From: Spongospora subterranea f. sp. subterranea | Lineage: Eukaryota; Endomyxa: Phytomyxea; Phytomyxea; Plasmodiophorida | DNA: 64,000 nucleotides | Direction: 5' to 3' | Assembly (NCBI GenBank): GCA_049724395.1 | Contig: JAUGWO010000056.1 | Coordinates: 1-64,000 of the forward strand | In this document: positions 21,508 through 33,302 of the stretch, piece by piece | Layout: each line of letters starts with the position of its first letter | Position numbering within the stretch: the first letter of the stretch is position 1 | Made by a program: the position numbers and the translations under genes | Notes under the pieces: generated by a model | Databases searched by the model: none | What the model was told of the DNA's origin: nothing | Seen by the model: the letters and a program-made list of their open reading frames with translations, nothing else

Positions 21508-22440
21508 CTACACCCCCCAATTACATTGCCTATCCAGAGTTATCGAGTTTACTGCCAGGCAGTTCACTCGCCCATATTCATTAGGGCCATGTGGTATAAA
21601 GCTGCCTGTTTTTTCTGCTTTGCGCAAGATTTTTGTCATGGCCTTCTCATGGCTCCAAATTGCTGTGTTGAACGTAGTTACCGGGAGTGTCTTGTAGTGT
21701 GGTCTGCATTTCTTGAGTCGGCTTTTGAATATTTCGCATTGTAATACTTGATGTTCGATTGTTTCGGGATGTTTGTCGCAGTGCCAGCACTTGTTCGTAT
21801 CTTCCATTCTAATGTTGCTGAGGTGCTGCCTTATGACCAGTTTGCGCTCTGTTAATCAGCATGTGTGGCGTTGATTCACCTGGTAGTTTGCGAAACGGGT
21901 CTTTATCTGGGTAGTTTGGGAAGTGACTGCGTTTGAGTACTGTTGTAAATGACCTCTTTCGTATTTCTCATGTTGAAGTTCAAAGGAAGATAGAAATGGT
22001 CTATGCTCCATTTTCCCAAAAACGGGCACAATTCCGGAGAATTTACTTTCCAAGAAATACTTGGTCTGGTGAACGCACGTTATCACAATATCCCACGAGG
22101 GAAAGCATCACATCGTCCAGCGCTTCCATTTCAGCATCGGAGTAACTAAAAATAGACACCCAGAAAGGGGCGCCCCATATTGTCGTAAATATTGCCCCAC
22201 GGAACGCTCAGAGAATTGAAAAGCGGGACGGTCCTTGCCGTGAATCAGGAGCTCGAGGACGAAGTGGTAACATATTTCTGACACCCAAGAACCAACAAGT
22301 AGGTCAAGAGGACGTATGAGAACGGCTTCCCAAAGCAGCAATCCTTAGCCATATGCCGGCTATAGTTTTTGTATGGAGCTGTCGAGTCCGAAAAAGCGTT
22401 TACGGCAATTTGGTTTTTGAGGCGAAAAATAAACAATTTT
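21508..22440 (-). mobile_element. Second LINE remnant: RT thumb and C-terminal zinc motif
   Basis: Minus strand 21508-21807 encodes CWHCDKHPETIEHQVLQC, the C-x2-C-x-n-H-x4-C motif at the end of many non-LTR RT proteins. Upstream frames (22108-22436) give LIRPLDLLVGSWVSEICYHF, which could be the RT thumb. Reading frames are broken. No palm motif was seen. Confidence 0.6.
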
Positions 22441-23209
22441 TTTAAAAAAAGCTTGATGTCGTTCAGAATTAATGAGTCAAGCCAGATTTATTGTTTTGAC
22501 AGAAAAAGCTGTGCCCTCAGACACAATCTCAGGTGTTCAAAATCGTAGCCGGCTACGGAGTGCGGATCAGGGTTAGCCGGTTATTTACACCATCGTGGAG
22601 CTCTCTCGACCGATGGCCAATGGGGTGGTCATTCTCATCCCCGTGACGGACTTCGAGACAGTTTGTCGCAAATCAAATGAGAGTGATTTTCAAATGGAAG
22701 CCGTACGGCATCAGATGATTGCGCTGGTAGCGTCCTCATCCACCCTTGGCGCTGTATCCAAGTACTTTTCAAAATGGAACAACAGATAACTTCAAAAATT
22801 GAACGAAGAGTCCAATTTCATCGCCAACCTAATGACAGCGCCTGGGTGTGATATTGAAATACAGGGGCTGTATTATGATGAATAGCTTGTCCGGTGAACC
22901 ACAATCACATGTCAGGGCTCCAACCCATACATAACAGAACTCCTAAGCGTCGTATTCAACTACTGCGCCTACCTGATGGTTTCCCTGAAAGTTGGAACCT
23001 GACCCCGTAATACAGCGCCTAGGTAGGCGTTTGCAATCAAAGACCATGGTTATATAAGGATATTATTCGGTCATAACGCCCAGGCGTTGTATTCGGGTGA
23101 AGACGGTGATGAGCTAGCCGGTGGGACATAAGTTATGTTGTGGGCGGCAACGGCACGGCACGGTGACACATAGGTCCGATATGGCATGACGGCCAAGTTC
23201 ATTTGACCA
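22441..23209. other. Upstream region of the secreted oxygenase-like gene
   Basis: No recognised gene. A short plus-strand frame at 22595-22789 is open but shows no domain. CGTAATACAGCGCCTAGGTA (about 23007) echoes words near 22850. Confidence 0.35.
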
Positions 23210-26100
23210 ATGGCTTTCACGAAAGAAATGGCATATTTTGTGCTGCCATTATTGCTTCAGGGCATGTGGCTTGTTGTGAATTGTCAGGAAGATGAGAAAC
23301 TAACTGGAATAATAAGGCTTGGCACAGCAATGTCGACTGAGGAGAATCAGGATCAGCCCAAGTTGTTTGAACAGATTGTGAGTTTGAATCGAATGGATGA
23401 GCCAACAGAGGAAGCGTCCATCATGAAGTGGATTGAAACTTTGGAATCGCGGGAAAGATTTGGTGTTTGTCGCATACCGGAGGGACTGAAAGCCAGTATT
23501 GATTCTTTAGAATCGTTGCCGGAATCTATATTCACAAGTCAGTTTGATAACATGATCCAACAAGATATTTATAAGGAAGTTGGCGAGAAACATCCCAACT
23601 GGATAGTCATTCCTATTGGAACGAGACGGAGGATCATAAACATTCACTGTTTTGAGCAACCGCGTACTGATTTCTCTCCCGATGCTGGTATTGATGACCT
23701 CTTGACCCAGTATTCCAAATGGTCTGTCCACCTCATGCATTTTTTAGCACAAAATGAGCGCGTCAAAACCGGTGCTCTGAACCACTACAATGGCAACGTT
23801 GAACAATACGCAAAAGAAATGTTGGCCATCGATCATTTGATGAGTATCTGGATACCAATTGAACCTGTTCAAGCATGGCCATTGGCATTGACTCGCGCCC
23901 ATCATTGCGAAGCTTGTCGCTTGAAAGGTGTCTCCAATATGTTTGGTAAACCTGATGTGCTTTTGAGCTCCAAATCCACCTCAAACGATTGGCACACACG
24001 ATTGAACATGCAGCCCAACGAAGTTTACGTCTGGGATTCGAGAACTGTCGCTCATACGGCCGTTAAAATAGGTGATGGGACAGGCAAGCGATCATCCATC
24101 GATTCGCGAGTGCTGATCCTGCACCAAAAAATTGGTCTCGATTTTCCGGTATCATCGCCAACCAAGTTCAACACCCTGTGCTACACCGACCGTCTTTTGA
24201 AGCAAGTGATGGGCCTCTATAGATTGAGAAAATGTCGTGCAATACAGAAACTGGCCAGTATGGGATATCACCGACCCTGTGGTAATCCATTCAGACACCT
24301 GCCGCCACCTCCACCTTGCGGTGACCTTTTCTCAAAACTACCGCCAGTCGAATCGTGGCATGACCTTTTCAAAAACCGATCTCGTAATCGCCTTTCCAAA
24401 GGCCTGGCATCATTTTTATCCTTTCGTGGCCCTTCGACCCGTGGATTGGCATCTTCATCCCGTCGTCACCTTTCCGCAGACCTGTCATCATCTCTATCCG
24501 GCGGTCGACCCCTTTTCACAACCCGTTCCTTTTCCCGTCGTCACCATTCCATAGACCTCTCATCATCTCTATCCGGTCAACCCCTTTTCACAAACCGTGC
24601 TTCGTCTGTGTCCCGTCGTCACCCTTCCAAAGACCTGTCATCATCTTTGGCTGGTCCTCACCTTTCTAATGGTCTGCCATCATTGTCATATCGCCCCTTC
24701 CTTTCAGAAGACCTCTCATCATCTCTATCCGGTCGACTTCCTTCCACAGACCGTGCGCTGTTCTTTGCCCCGTCCTCACCTTTTAAAGTCATTATCTCTA
24801 TCCGGTCAACCCCTTCTCGCAGACCGTGCATCGTCTTTCTCCTCTTCTCACCTTTCCGAAGATCTGTCGTCATCTCTATCCGGTCAATCCCTTCTCACAA
24901 ACCGTGCATTGCCTTTGTCTCGTCGTCGCCGTTCCCGTTCGTCACATTTCTCCTGTCCTCGCCTTTCCGAAGACCCGTCATCATCTTTGGCTGATCCTCA
25001 CCTTTCTAATGGTCTGCCATCATTGTCATATCGTCCCTTCCTTTCAGAAGACCTGTCATCATCTTTATCCGGTCAATCCCTTCTCACAAACCGTGCATTG
25101 CCTTTGTCTCGTCGTCGCCGTTCCCGTTCGTCACATTTCTCCTGTCCTCGCCTTTCCGAAGACCCGTCATCATCTTTGGCTGATCCTCACCTTTCTAATG
25201 GTCTGCCATCATTGTCATATCGTCCCTTCCTTTCAGAAGACCTGTCATCATCTCTATCCGGTCAACCCCTTTTGACAGACAGTGCTTCGTCTGTGTCCCG
25301 TCGTCACCCTTCCCAAAGACCTGTCATCATCTCTATCCGGTCGACTTCCTTCCACAGACCGTGCGTTGTCTTTGCCCCGTCCTCACCTTTTCAAGTCATC
25401 ATCTCTATCCGGTCAACCCCTTCTCGCAGACCGTTCTTTCTCCCCTTCTCAACTTTCCGAAGATCTGTCGTCATCTCTATCCGGTCAACCCCTTCTCACA
25501 AACAGTGCATTGCCTTTGTCTCGTCGTCGCCGTTCCCGTTCGTCACATTTCTCCGGTCGTCACCTTTCCGAAGATCTGTCGTCATCTCTATCCGGTCAAC
25601 CGCTTTTCACAAATCGTGCATCGCCTTTGTCCCGTCGTCGCCGTTCCCGTTCGTCATATATATCCCGTCCTCACTTTTCGGAAGATCTGTCGTCATCTCT
25701 ATCCGGTCAACCCCTTTTCACAAACCGTGCATTGCCTTTGTCTCGTCGTCACCGTTCCCGTTCGTCACATTTCTCCCGTCCTCGCCTTTCCAATGACCTG
25801 CCATCATGTTTGTCCCGTCCTCACCTTTCCGAAGCTCTGTCGGTATCTCTATCCGGTGAACCCCTTATCACAGACCGTGCAATGCCTTTGTCGCGTCGTC
25901 GCCGTCCCCGTTCGTCATCTTTCTCCAATGACCCGCCATCATCTTCATCGAGTGGTGACCTTGTCGAAACCCTTTTGCTTCCTCGACCTGTTGATGACCC
26001 TTCCACAAACCTGCGGCAACCTCCGTTGAGATTTGTGGCCCAAGGCAAACACAGGATACGGTTTATTATTCGCGAGATATTTGACATATTTTGTTGGTAA
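23210..26100 (+). CDS. Secreted AsaB/CmcJ-like oxygenase domain protein with long repetitive tail (frame-broken tail)
   Basis: ATG 23210 opens a 594-codon frame. Residues 1-25 form a signal peptide (MAYFVLPLLLQGMWLVVNCQ). Residues 26-353 align throughout with the protein at 31081-32151. The block IWIPIEPVQAWPLAL (213-227) and WHTRLNMQPNEVYVWDSRTV then AHTAVKIGDG and KRSS (261-297) match the conserved region of the fungal/bacterial AsaB/CmcJ hydroxylase family of 2-oxoglutarate/Fe enzymes. Candidate ligands are His192 and His282, with Asn194 where Asp is expected, and Arg294. After residue 354 the paralog stops, but this gene runs on into Ser/Leu/Arg-rich repeats. The repeat frame moves to a second frame near 24760 and to a third near 25311, ending at 26100. 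Predicted extracellular; substrate unknown. The catalytic part is intact, but the tail may be pseudogenic. Confidence 0.6.
24440..25990 (+). repeat. Tandem coding repeat tail (SEDLSSSLSGQPL... modules)
   Basis: Units share the core GACCTGTCATCATCT, CTATCCGGTCAACCCCTT and AACCGTGCATTGCCTTTGTC, encoding variants of DLSSSLSGQPLLTNRA then SRRRRSRSSHFS. A higher-order unit of 189 bp (63 codons) is repeated nearly perfectly from 24882 and 25071. Two single-base insertions, at about 24752-24768 and 25306-25318, change frame relative to sister copies, so all three plus frames carry the same peptide in turn. Confidence 0.85.
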
Positions 26101-27119
26101 TACACAGTGTCACATGCGCTTTTTACGCTGTTCCCAGTTGTTGTCGTTCCAATTCTCACATGTCTTTAAAAGTGAATTAACAGAACTGATCATCACTAGA
26201 AACTCTACGATTTTTACGACTTTTCGCAACTTTCCTTGACAACTTGTCGGGTTTGTGCCCTATGGAATCCCATAATGTCTTGCGATTCGGTAGGAATTAT
26301 GACTGGTATCACGTCAGTCGAATGAGAACGACTATTCCTGACTATGACAGACTCTTTCGAATCTTCAAATAGTGTAGAATCCCGTGTTAGAAAATGTATT
26401 ATGTTTGTTCCCAATAATTGTCTGCAGACAATAATGCCCAATTTGGAAACCACCCTTAAGGAATTGATTAATGGCGCTTTGTATTGGTTGATGGACAAGG
26501 AGAGTGTATTGGACTTGCCCAGTTAATCATATGCGAATGATTGTGGTTGTCGCCAAGTTTACCAGTAATGTGTGGTCATCGCCTCGTTCGTCAGATTGGT
26601 GCTGTCGCATTCTGAATGGCGCGTCTGTCATTTTGGAGCAACCTGAGCAAATGTGCTTAAGACCTAATCAGATTGTGGTGAAGTTCATCACATTCCGCGC
26701 AGGTGCTGCAAAATGTAAAAAAAAACTACGATTTCCAGTAATTAGTAATGTGCTTTATGACAACGCTGGAATAGTTCTCTTGTTAGAAATTGGAACACAG
26801 CTGAATACGAAACATATGCCATTCTGCAGCCTTCATCTTCCTGTTCGATTTCGTGAACAGGTTGAAAACAGCATGACCCCCTTGTGGCAGACTCAGCGAC
26901 GCAATTCGTGTTGAAATAATTGCCCGACTGTCTGGTTAACGCCCATGGAGGCACTGACATGTGATTGCCGGCAGATTTCCTCAATGAGTCAGGTCTCTGT
27001 CATGATAAGAGGCACAGACCCACACCAGGTAACATATCTGGTCTCGATCTCAAAAACGGCGTTAATCACACTGAGCCATTCTCAGTCGGTTTCCACCAAA
27101 ACTCAAATCGCACCACAAT
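26101..27119. other. Intergenic, nothing recognised
   Basis: Short plus-strand frames (26344-26526, 26504-26914) are open but show no motif. Probably decayed transposon sequence, judged only from the neighbours. Confidence 0.35.
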
Positions 27120-27370
27120 ATAAGCATGGAACTGGCACACATGCGGTTCGGTCACGAATCCGATGAGAGATTACACCACCTCCCATCTTCTACCGACGGC
27201 ATCAAAATCAGCGACCAAACTCGGAATTTTGTGACGATTGGCCTCACGGAAGATCACGCAAACAGCCATCCCCGGAGGAATGCCGAACCAAACCCATTCT
27301 GCCCTTTGAAATCATATCATCCGACATCAACCGTTCGTGGAAACCGACTGAGATTGGGTCAGCTCGGTTA
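27120..27370 (+). mobile_element. Copia GAG-pre-integrase fragment
   Basis: Reads MELAHMRFGHESDERLHHLP, resembling the WH-RLGH--...L--L motif that precedes Copia integrase. The C-x2-C that should follow is missing. The call rests on this one motif. Confidence 0.45.
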
Positions 27371-27599
27371 ACGCCGTTTCTGAATCTTAAAACCGTCTCC
27401 TTTGTTGGCTAGTTCCGCTTCTCTCTTTCTCCTTAGCTCTGCGCCTCCTCTCTTCACTCTTCGCTCTCCTCTCCAATTCCGCCTCCTCCTCTTCGTGCTC
27501 CCTCTCCATCTCCCATAATACTCTCCGCGCCAGGTTCATAAAAGTTTAACCGAACTGCAAATGGTATCAACACGAAACCACTCTCCTGTCCCCTTTCCT

Positions 27600-29050
27600 T
27601 TTGGGCCAATTTCACCTTCTAATCCTAATATCGTGTCCTGCTCAATACGCGACTTCAATTCTGGAAAGGCGAGTCACGGATTTGCAAAATAAGCTGAATC
27701 ACGACAGGGATCAAATGGATGTTCCACTCTCCACCGTTTCGAAATCACCACCCACCGACATTGTCACGACTTAGACCGATCCCAGGAGCAGGTTTCTGAC
27801 CTCCAAGTTCGAATTCCAAACCTTCCAGCAGTGCCACAGCCCTCCCTGGCTCAATTGCCGACATCAAAATAGTTCTCTGGAGATCGCACTAAGTTCCGAC
27901 ACTGGTTCTTCCAAGTCAATACCTACCTGAGAATGTATTGACCGGCGCTTCTATGCTGATGCCCTATGTCGAACCCAAGTCTTATATTTTGGATAATTTT
28001 TGAGTTCTTTTTGACGAATTAATACAAAAAGTCTTCCAAAGCCCTCGTTCCCGGAATATGAATCTCGATTCAGATTACTCGCTCACGATGTCGACTGGAC
28101 TGAACGTTCCAAGGTCGAACAGTTCCGGCAAGGTCTCGATTCCAATTTGAACACATCCTCTTGATGGCCGAGACATGCGGAACTGCGTCATTCGTCACGC
28201 TGAACGATGTGATTTATTTTCGAAAAGCGGTCACCATATCGTACACATTTCCCGGTCACTCTTTGTGACAGCACCAACTCCAGTGCCTAAAACGGCTCAC
28301 GGCGCTCCGAATCCATTTGAAGAAGAGCGCCGCCGCCGTCGCCGACTCAGTCTTTGTCTGTATTGCGGCGGTCAACACATGATAGCAAATCGCCCATTAT
28401 TAGCTAACCGGAATCCATCTCTCACTTGTGGCTGAGACGAGACGGAATCTGCTCTAGACGTCGAATCGAAACATTTTCTGAAAGAATCCTAGCTCCTTTT
28501 ATGGTGAAACGAGCCATCAACCCCGTCGCGTTTTGATCTAGACCTTAACGATGATTTACGCATTCACTCGGAAATCCATCGCGAAATCGAGACAGCAGTA
28601 ACGAGCGCGTTCACAAGGGCAACATTGCTAGTTCATTCTTAAACCGTCCGAATAATTTCGGAAAGATCCGCTCCAGTCTCCGCTATCTCTGTTCTCGTGG
28701 CCCTCTGGATTCCTACCACAAGATTCGGAATCCCCAATTTTATTGGTGCACTGGCAAAGAGGTTCATGAGATTCAAATGGGAACTCAAATTCGTAAAATT
28801 ATATTCTCCTGTCAATACAGGATCACCTTATGGTACACTTTCCAAACAAAGCAAGCACATCTGGGAAACAGTTTCAACAACCCTCAGCGCGCGCTCTGGC
28901 GAAAACACCAAACCAGAACGCCGTCTACCCCAATCAGTGTTGGACATATTCTGACCGATGAGGACTTAGAAACAACCAGACCGATTGGTACATTTGAGCT
29001 GTTTATGTTAAAACGATTTAAAAATGACTCTGAGCACCCAATTCATTGAC
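27600..29050 (+). mobile_element. Degenerate Gypsy gag zinc knuckle and protease
   Basis: The frame is broken many times. Near 28355-28400 it reads LCLYCGGQHMIANRPLLANR, a CCHC knuckle in which the last Cys is replaced. Near 28800 it reads YSPVNTGSPYGTLSKQ, an aspartic-protease flap-start motif with the catalytic Asp replaced by Asn (VNTGS for VDTGS). The remaining pieces are too decayed to place. Confidence 0.5.
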
Positions 29051-30188
29051 ATACCAACTAACCGAATTAATGTCATCCTTTTAAATAACAGCTGAGAAGC
29101 CTCATTGGAATTACATCGCTTTGCGTTCGAGATGATCCAGGTGATGCAGACTACGAAATTGATTTCGCAAAGTAAACGTGGCAGAAACTACAAAACTATG
29201 GGGGAAATGATCCGAATTCCAGTCGAAAAAGGGTAAGCTAAGGCAGTTATTCCCGCTCTTTCCAAAATCGTACATCATCACAAAGATAATTCCCTAATAA
29301 AGCAGACCCTGAAGGCATACATTTACCGGTATGGCGTCATCTAAACTTGATTCACCATCTATAGTCGTTTCTACACAGGTGGAGTGTATTAATTCTACAC
29401 CAACGTGATAGCGCCGCCGATATGGCCTAAAGCAGTTATTGACATCATTAAAAAGCATCAAATAGGAGCCTCAATGTTGTTTGTGAAAATCGACGCGCTC
29501 GACAGGGGTAATTGCAGATTCCACTCCATCCCGACTCACATGATCTTTTTTCCTTAAAACTCATGAGTCAATGTCAACACCTAGACGCATCAAAAGGCAT
29601 CATTGACCCTCTGGTTGCGTAGGCAGGACTACAGGAAGCGCTGGGTGAACTCGTTTTCAAGATCTTTTTGATCGGTATAGTCGATGTCCTGGGACTTTGG
29701 ACGTTATTGACTTATTCCGCAAACGTGTGAATTGCGTTTGAAAAAGGTCATTTTTGAACAGGCAAACTCATTTAGAAAAAGAATTTGGTTCAAACGCAGC
29801 AGAATGTCAAAAACTATGTAAGAATCAGTGTTCCGAAACACCGAACTGATGAGGCCACTTCAAGCACTGTCGCGATTGTGAAAGCGTATCGTTGGCAGTT
29901 CTCGACCTGGCTGACAAGTACAAGAATGATGAGCCTTAGTGTGATCGCCACCAATATTTTGCAATGTCCTTCTGTCCAGTTCCATCAAGAACCCCTTCCA
30001 GTAGGCGATGTTGACGTCAAATAGAGTATCGATCATCTGTGTTGTCCAAGAAGCGTCTCTTTCGTTGCCTTTTCCTTTTGAGGATGGTCGTGGTTCATGG
30101 TGAAATGTTTAGTCATTGTTATAACAGCCGAATAAGGCGAGAAACGCGCCCTCATTGCAGATGGATTTGATAAATCAGGGTCGTCCAG
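29051..30188. other. Intergenic, probably decayed retroelement
   Basis: Stops occur in all frames. A short plus-strand frame at 29785-30024 has no recognised domain. Confidence 0.3.
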
Positions 30189-30230
30189 TTGTTGAATCGG
30201 GATGATTATTTGGGTAATTCAGTCGTCACG

Positions 30231-30359
30231 ATGTCGACATCCACATTTCAATATCCAGCCCCCCCGGTTTTGAAGATGACATCCACATTTCAATATCCAG
30301 CCCCCCCGGTTTTGAAGATGACATCCACATTTCAATATCCAGCCCCCCCGGTTTTGAAA
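30231..30359 (+). repeat. 42-bp in-frame triplicate (MTSTFQYPAPPVLK)
   Basis: The unit encodes MTSTFQYPAPPVLK three times in succession (the first copy is three bases longer). Copies are almost identical and open on both strands. The surrounding frame 30189-30446 is short and unrecognised, so coding status is uncertain. Confidence 0.8.
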
Positions 30360-30446
30360 GTCTGCCGACTTCGCAAAAACTTGCCATACTGCATCAGGTG
30401 GCAATATTGTTGGTGTCAGGACCCCTTCTGCTCAAATGTTTGTTAA

Positions 30447-31080
30447 AAACCATCAGACTAAATAGTGCCGTACGAACAGTGAAGAAGAAGTTTTGCCGAA
30501 AGGGTCAAAATAACCGAATGGCAGAACGTCAGTACAACGACGAGCCTGGGAAAGTGAATCAGTTATGCCAACTGGATTATCGAGTGCCAGCTCTGAGCGA
30601 GAAAATTCCAGAAACTATTCGGGATTTCAGAGGTGTTGTCAAATCATCTTCAAATGTTGATTTCCGAATTAAATGGAGATTGTTGCCTTCCAACCACTGG
30701 CAAACTAAGGCTCGTGGACAACGCACGTGTTCCCAGCAATTCTAGTCCAGGAAACGCTCCGGTCGAATGCTCTGCACAAGAGGTATCGAATAGAAAAACA
30801 GACGTGTTTTACGATGAACGATGGCACTGAATATATATTCGTTATGTCAATTGAAGGGGCAAAGGGGTGACCGTGGAGGCGATTGACTCTGTTCCACCAC
30901 AATGGCGCCACACTCAAATAACATTGCCTGTTGAAGTGCAACAATAAACCACCGACAACAACGGGCGACACGATGGTGCACTGTGTATTAATAACAGAAA
31001 GGGTCATAGATCTTGGGAGAAGAAAACAGAGTTCCGTGATTGTGTTCCACTTATTCATGAACATTCGACGGAGACAACGA
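30447..31080. other. Intergenic downstream of the minus-strand oxygenase-like gene
   Basis: Short open frames on both strands without recognised motifs. Confidence 0.3.
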
Positions 31081-32151
31081 TCAACACCTTTTTCCATATC
31101 CCATGTTGGCCAATTTCTGTGTAATAGTCAATGGTCCCGAAGGAAAGACAGAGCTCACTTGCTGGTAAAATCTTTCGGTATAGCACAGGGTTCTGCTCTG
31201 ATCACGAACCGGTTTCGGGAAATTTTTTTTTGGGTGCATAATCAGCAGTCGACAAGCAATTGATGATCGTTTGCCTTTCCCATCACCTATTTTAACGGCC
31301 GCATGGGCGACAGTTCTCGAATCCCAGACAAAGAGTTCGTTGGGATGCATATTCCATCGTGTGTACCAATCGTTTCTTGAAGTTTCTGATTTCAAAAGTA
31401 GTTGAACCTTATACTCGCTATTCCTCGAATTAAGAACAATCATGGTGCGGTTCTCACCGCATTGGTCGGCGGGTGTGAATGCCAATGGCCATGCTTGGAC
31501 AGGTTCAATTGGTTTCCAGATATTCATCAAATGATCGAGTTTCATCTTGTCGATTACGTATTGTTCAACGTTGCCATTGTAGTGTGTCAGAGCAGCGGAT
31601 TTAACACGACTATCTGTGGCTAAACATTTCATGATCTCCACAGACCATTTCTCGTGGTTTAACAACAGGTCCTCAATACCAGCATTACGAAGGAAATCGA
31701 TATGGGCATTTGGAGAATAGTCATCTGGTTTGATGAACCGTGTTACTCCAAAAGGAATCACTATCCACGTGGGATGTTTCTTGCCGATTTCCTTGTAAAT
31801 GTAATTTTGAACTATCTCTGTAAAACGACTTTTGAATTGATCGTCATCCAGCAACGTTAACGAATCAATGACAATTTGCAGCGGTATCGGTATTGAAAAA
31901 ACATCAAATCCCTTCGGCGGATTCAACGATTCAATCCACTGCATAAATGACGCTTTCTTGGTGGGCTTATCCATTTGATACACGTTCACCTTCTCATCAG
32001 AAAACTCATCTTTTTGAAAATCGCCACCATCTGTTTCTTTGCGAACTCGTATTTCTCCATCAAGTTCCGGCTTGTCCTGACAATTGACCACAAGCCATAT
32101 GCACTGAAGCAGAACTGGCAATACAATATACTTGATTCTCGTTCGAGCCAT
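31081..32151 (-). CDS. Secreted AsaB/CmcJ-like 2-oxoglutarate oxygenase family protein
   Basis: A single open exon of 356 codons starts at ATG 32151; an upstream TTG is less likely because the signal peptide begins here. Residues 1-25 (MARTRIKYIVLPVLLQCIWL then VVNCQ) are a clear signal sequence. The domain core has NIWKPIEPVQAWPLAF (about 211-226) and WYTRWNMHPNELFVWDSRTV then AHAAVKIGDG and KRSSIACR (262-301), the conserved end of AsaB/CmcJ-type hydroxylases. Candidate ligands are His190 and His283, with Arg295/301 for 2-oxoglutarate. The H-x-D motif reads HYN, so Asn192 sits where an iron-binding Asp is usual. The stop comes after GYGKRC. Likely extracellular or in the secretory path; substrate unknown. 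A sister gene lies at 23210. Confidence 0.65.
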   Translation of the reverse strand: MARTRIKYIVLPVLLQCIWLVVNCQDKPELDGEIRVRKETDGGDFQKDEFSDEKVNVYQMDKPTKKASFMQWIESLNPPKGFDVFSIPIPLQIVIDSLTLLDDDQFKSRFTEIVQNYIYKEIGKKHPTWIVIPFGVTRFIKPDDYSPNAHIDFLRNAGIEDLLLNHEKWSVEIMKCLATDSRVKSAALTHYNGNVEQYVIDKMKLDHLMNIWKPIEPVQAWPLAFTPADQCGENRTMIVLNSRNSEYKVQLLLKSETSRNDWYTRWNMHPNELFVWDSRTVAHAAVKIGDGKGKRSSIACRLLIMHPKKNFPKPVRDQSRTLCYTERFYQQVSSVFPSGPLTITQKLANMGYGKRC

Positions 32152-33302
32152 GCCACAAATCAAAATGGACACCGCCAACGGATGCCGTGAGGGACCCCTT
32201 AGGCGGCTACAGCAGTCATGGACTACGAAAACCGCCCAACGAATACAACTGTACTGTACAACCGATGACCGTAATTAGTCCGGACCGCACTAATTGTCAA
32301 GTGTCAACCTCCCATTTCCGAGTCGGTCACAGGTATTGCGTTGACCGCACTAATTCTGAATCTAAACACTAATTCTGCGTGTGGAGCATGAAAGCGGATT
32401 CATCAGACAAGACTTAAATACGGAAACGGCGCGGAGTTAACCGATTACGATTATGTGTTTGAGAGCCTGTACATAGTCTAAATCTACAGCGTTGCAGTAT
32501 TGGTTTGAGGAGTCGTGAGATATGGTCATTAGAAATTTGGTCCAAAAAATTCGAAAGAATTAAGTCACACAGTTCGCATACAACCGAGTTTTGTTTTTAT
32601 AGGTGAAAGTCACGGTGAAATAGGATATGGCTGTATTAATTTTATTTTTGTTGAAAAACAGGGACTCCTATATTTTGATCATTTTGAAAGAATGGTGTTG
32701 TTGGTTTTGGTCAATAACGCTCCTCGAGCTTGCAAGCAACATTGAACACATTTCAGCAATCAGACTAGCGAGGTGATGAAATATGTATTGTGATCAGGTC
32801 AATAATTGAGTAAGGGATGTATAATCTCTGAATTGACTATAGGCGCCGCTGCGATACAATGTCTGATCATAAACAAAACTGAGATTGCGATATTGATGAT
32901 GCGCGCAAAGAATCATTAACCGGTGTTTTGAAAACTGAATGAAAAATGCAGAACGATTGAAATGACCAATGTCAAGCAAGTATCGTGCATTGCTGACCTT
33001 TCACATGTTGACAGTCATCGCTGTTAATGTGCCCACTTAGCTGGCCATTCTCCGGCAAAATGGTGCAAATGGTCTTATCAACAAAAAATTTATGATTGTC
33101 CCGAAATGAATCAGAAAGTGTTCCTGGCAAGAACAATCGGCTTAAAAGATGTAATGTAATTGAATATGAAATTGAGAATTCGTTGGCAAAGACTTGGAGA
33201 AAATATATTTAAAAAACTTTAATCAAAAATGATGTTGAAAGAAACTGACCCATTTCAACAACCATCAACTCGTTTGGAAAGGGCAAATTTGATTGGCGAA
33301 TA
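32152..33302. other. Intergenic / upstream region of the minus-strand oxygenase-like gene
   Basis: No gene recognised. The word GACCGCACTAATT occurs twice (about 32285 and 32344) within 200 bases of the start codon, a possible regulatory repeat. Confidence 0.35.
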
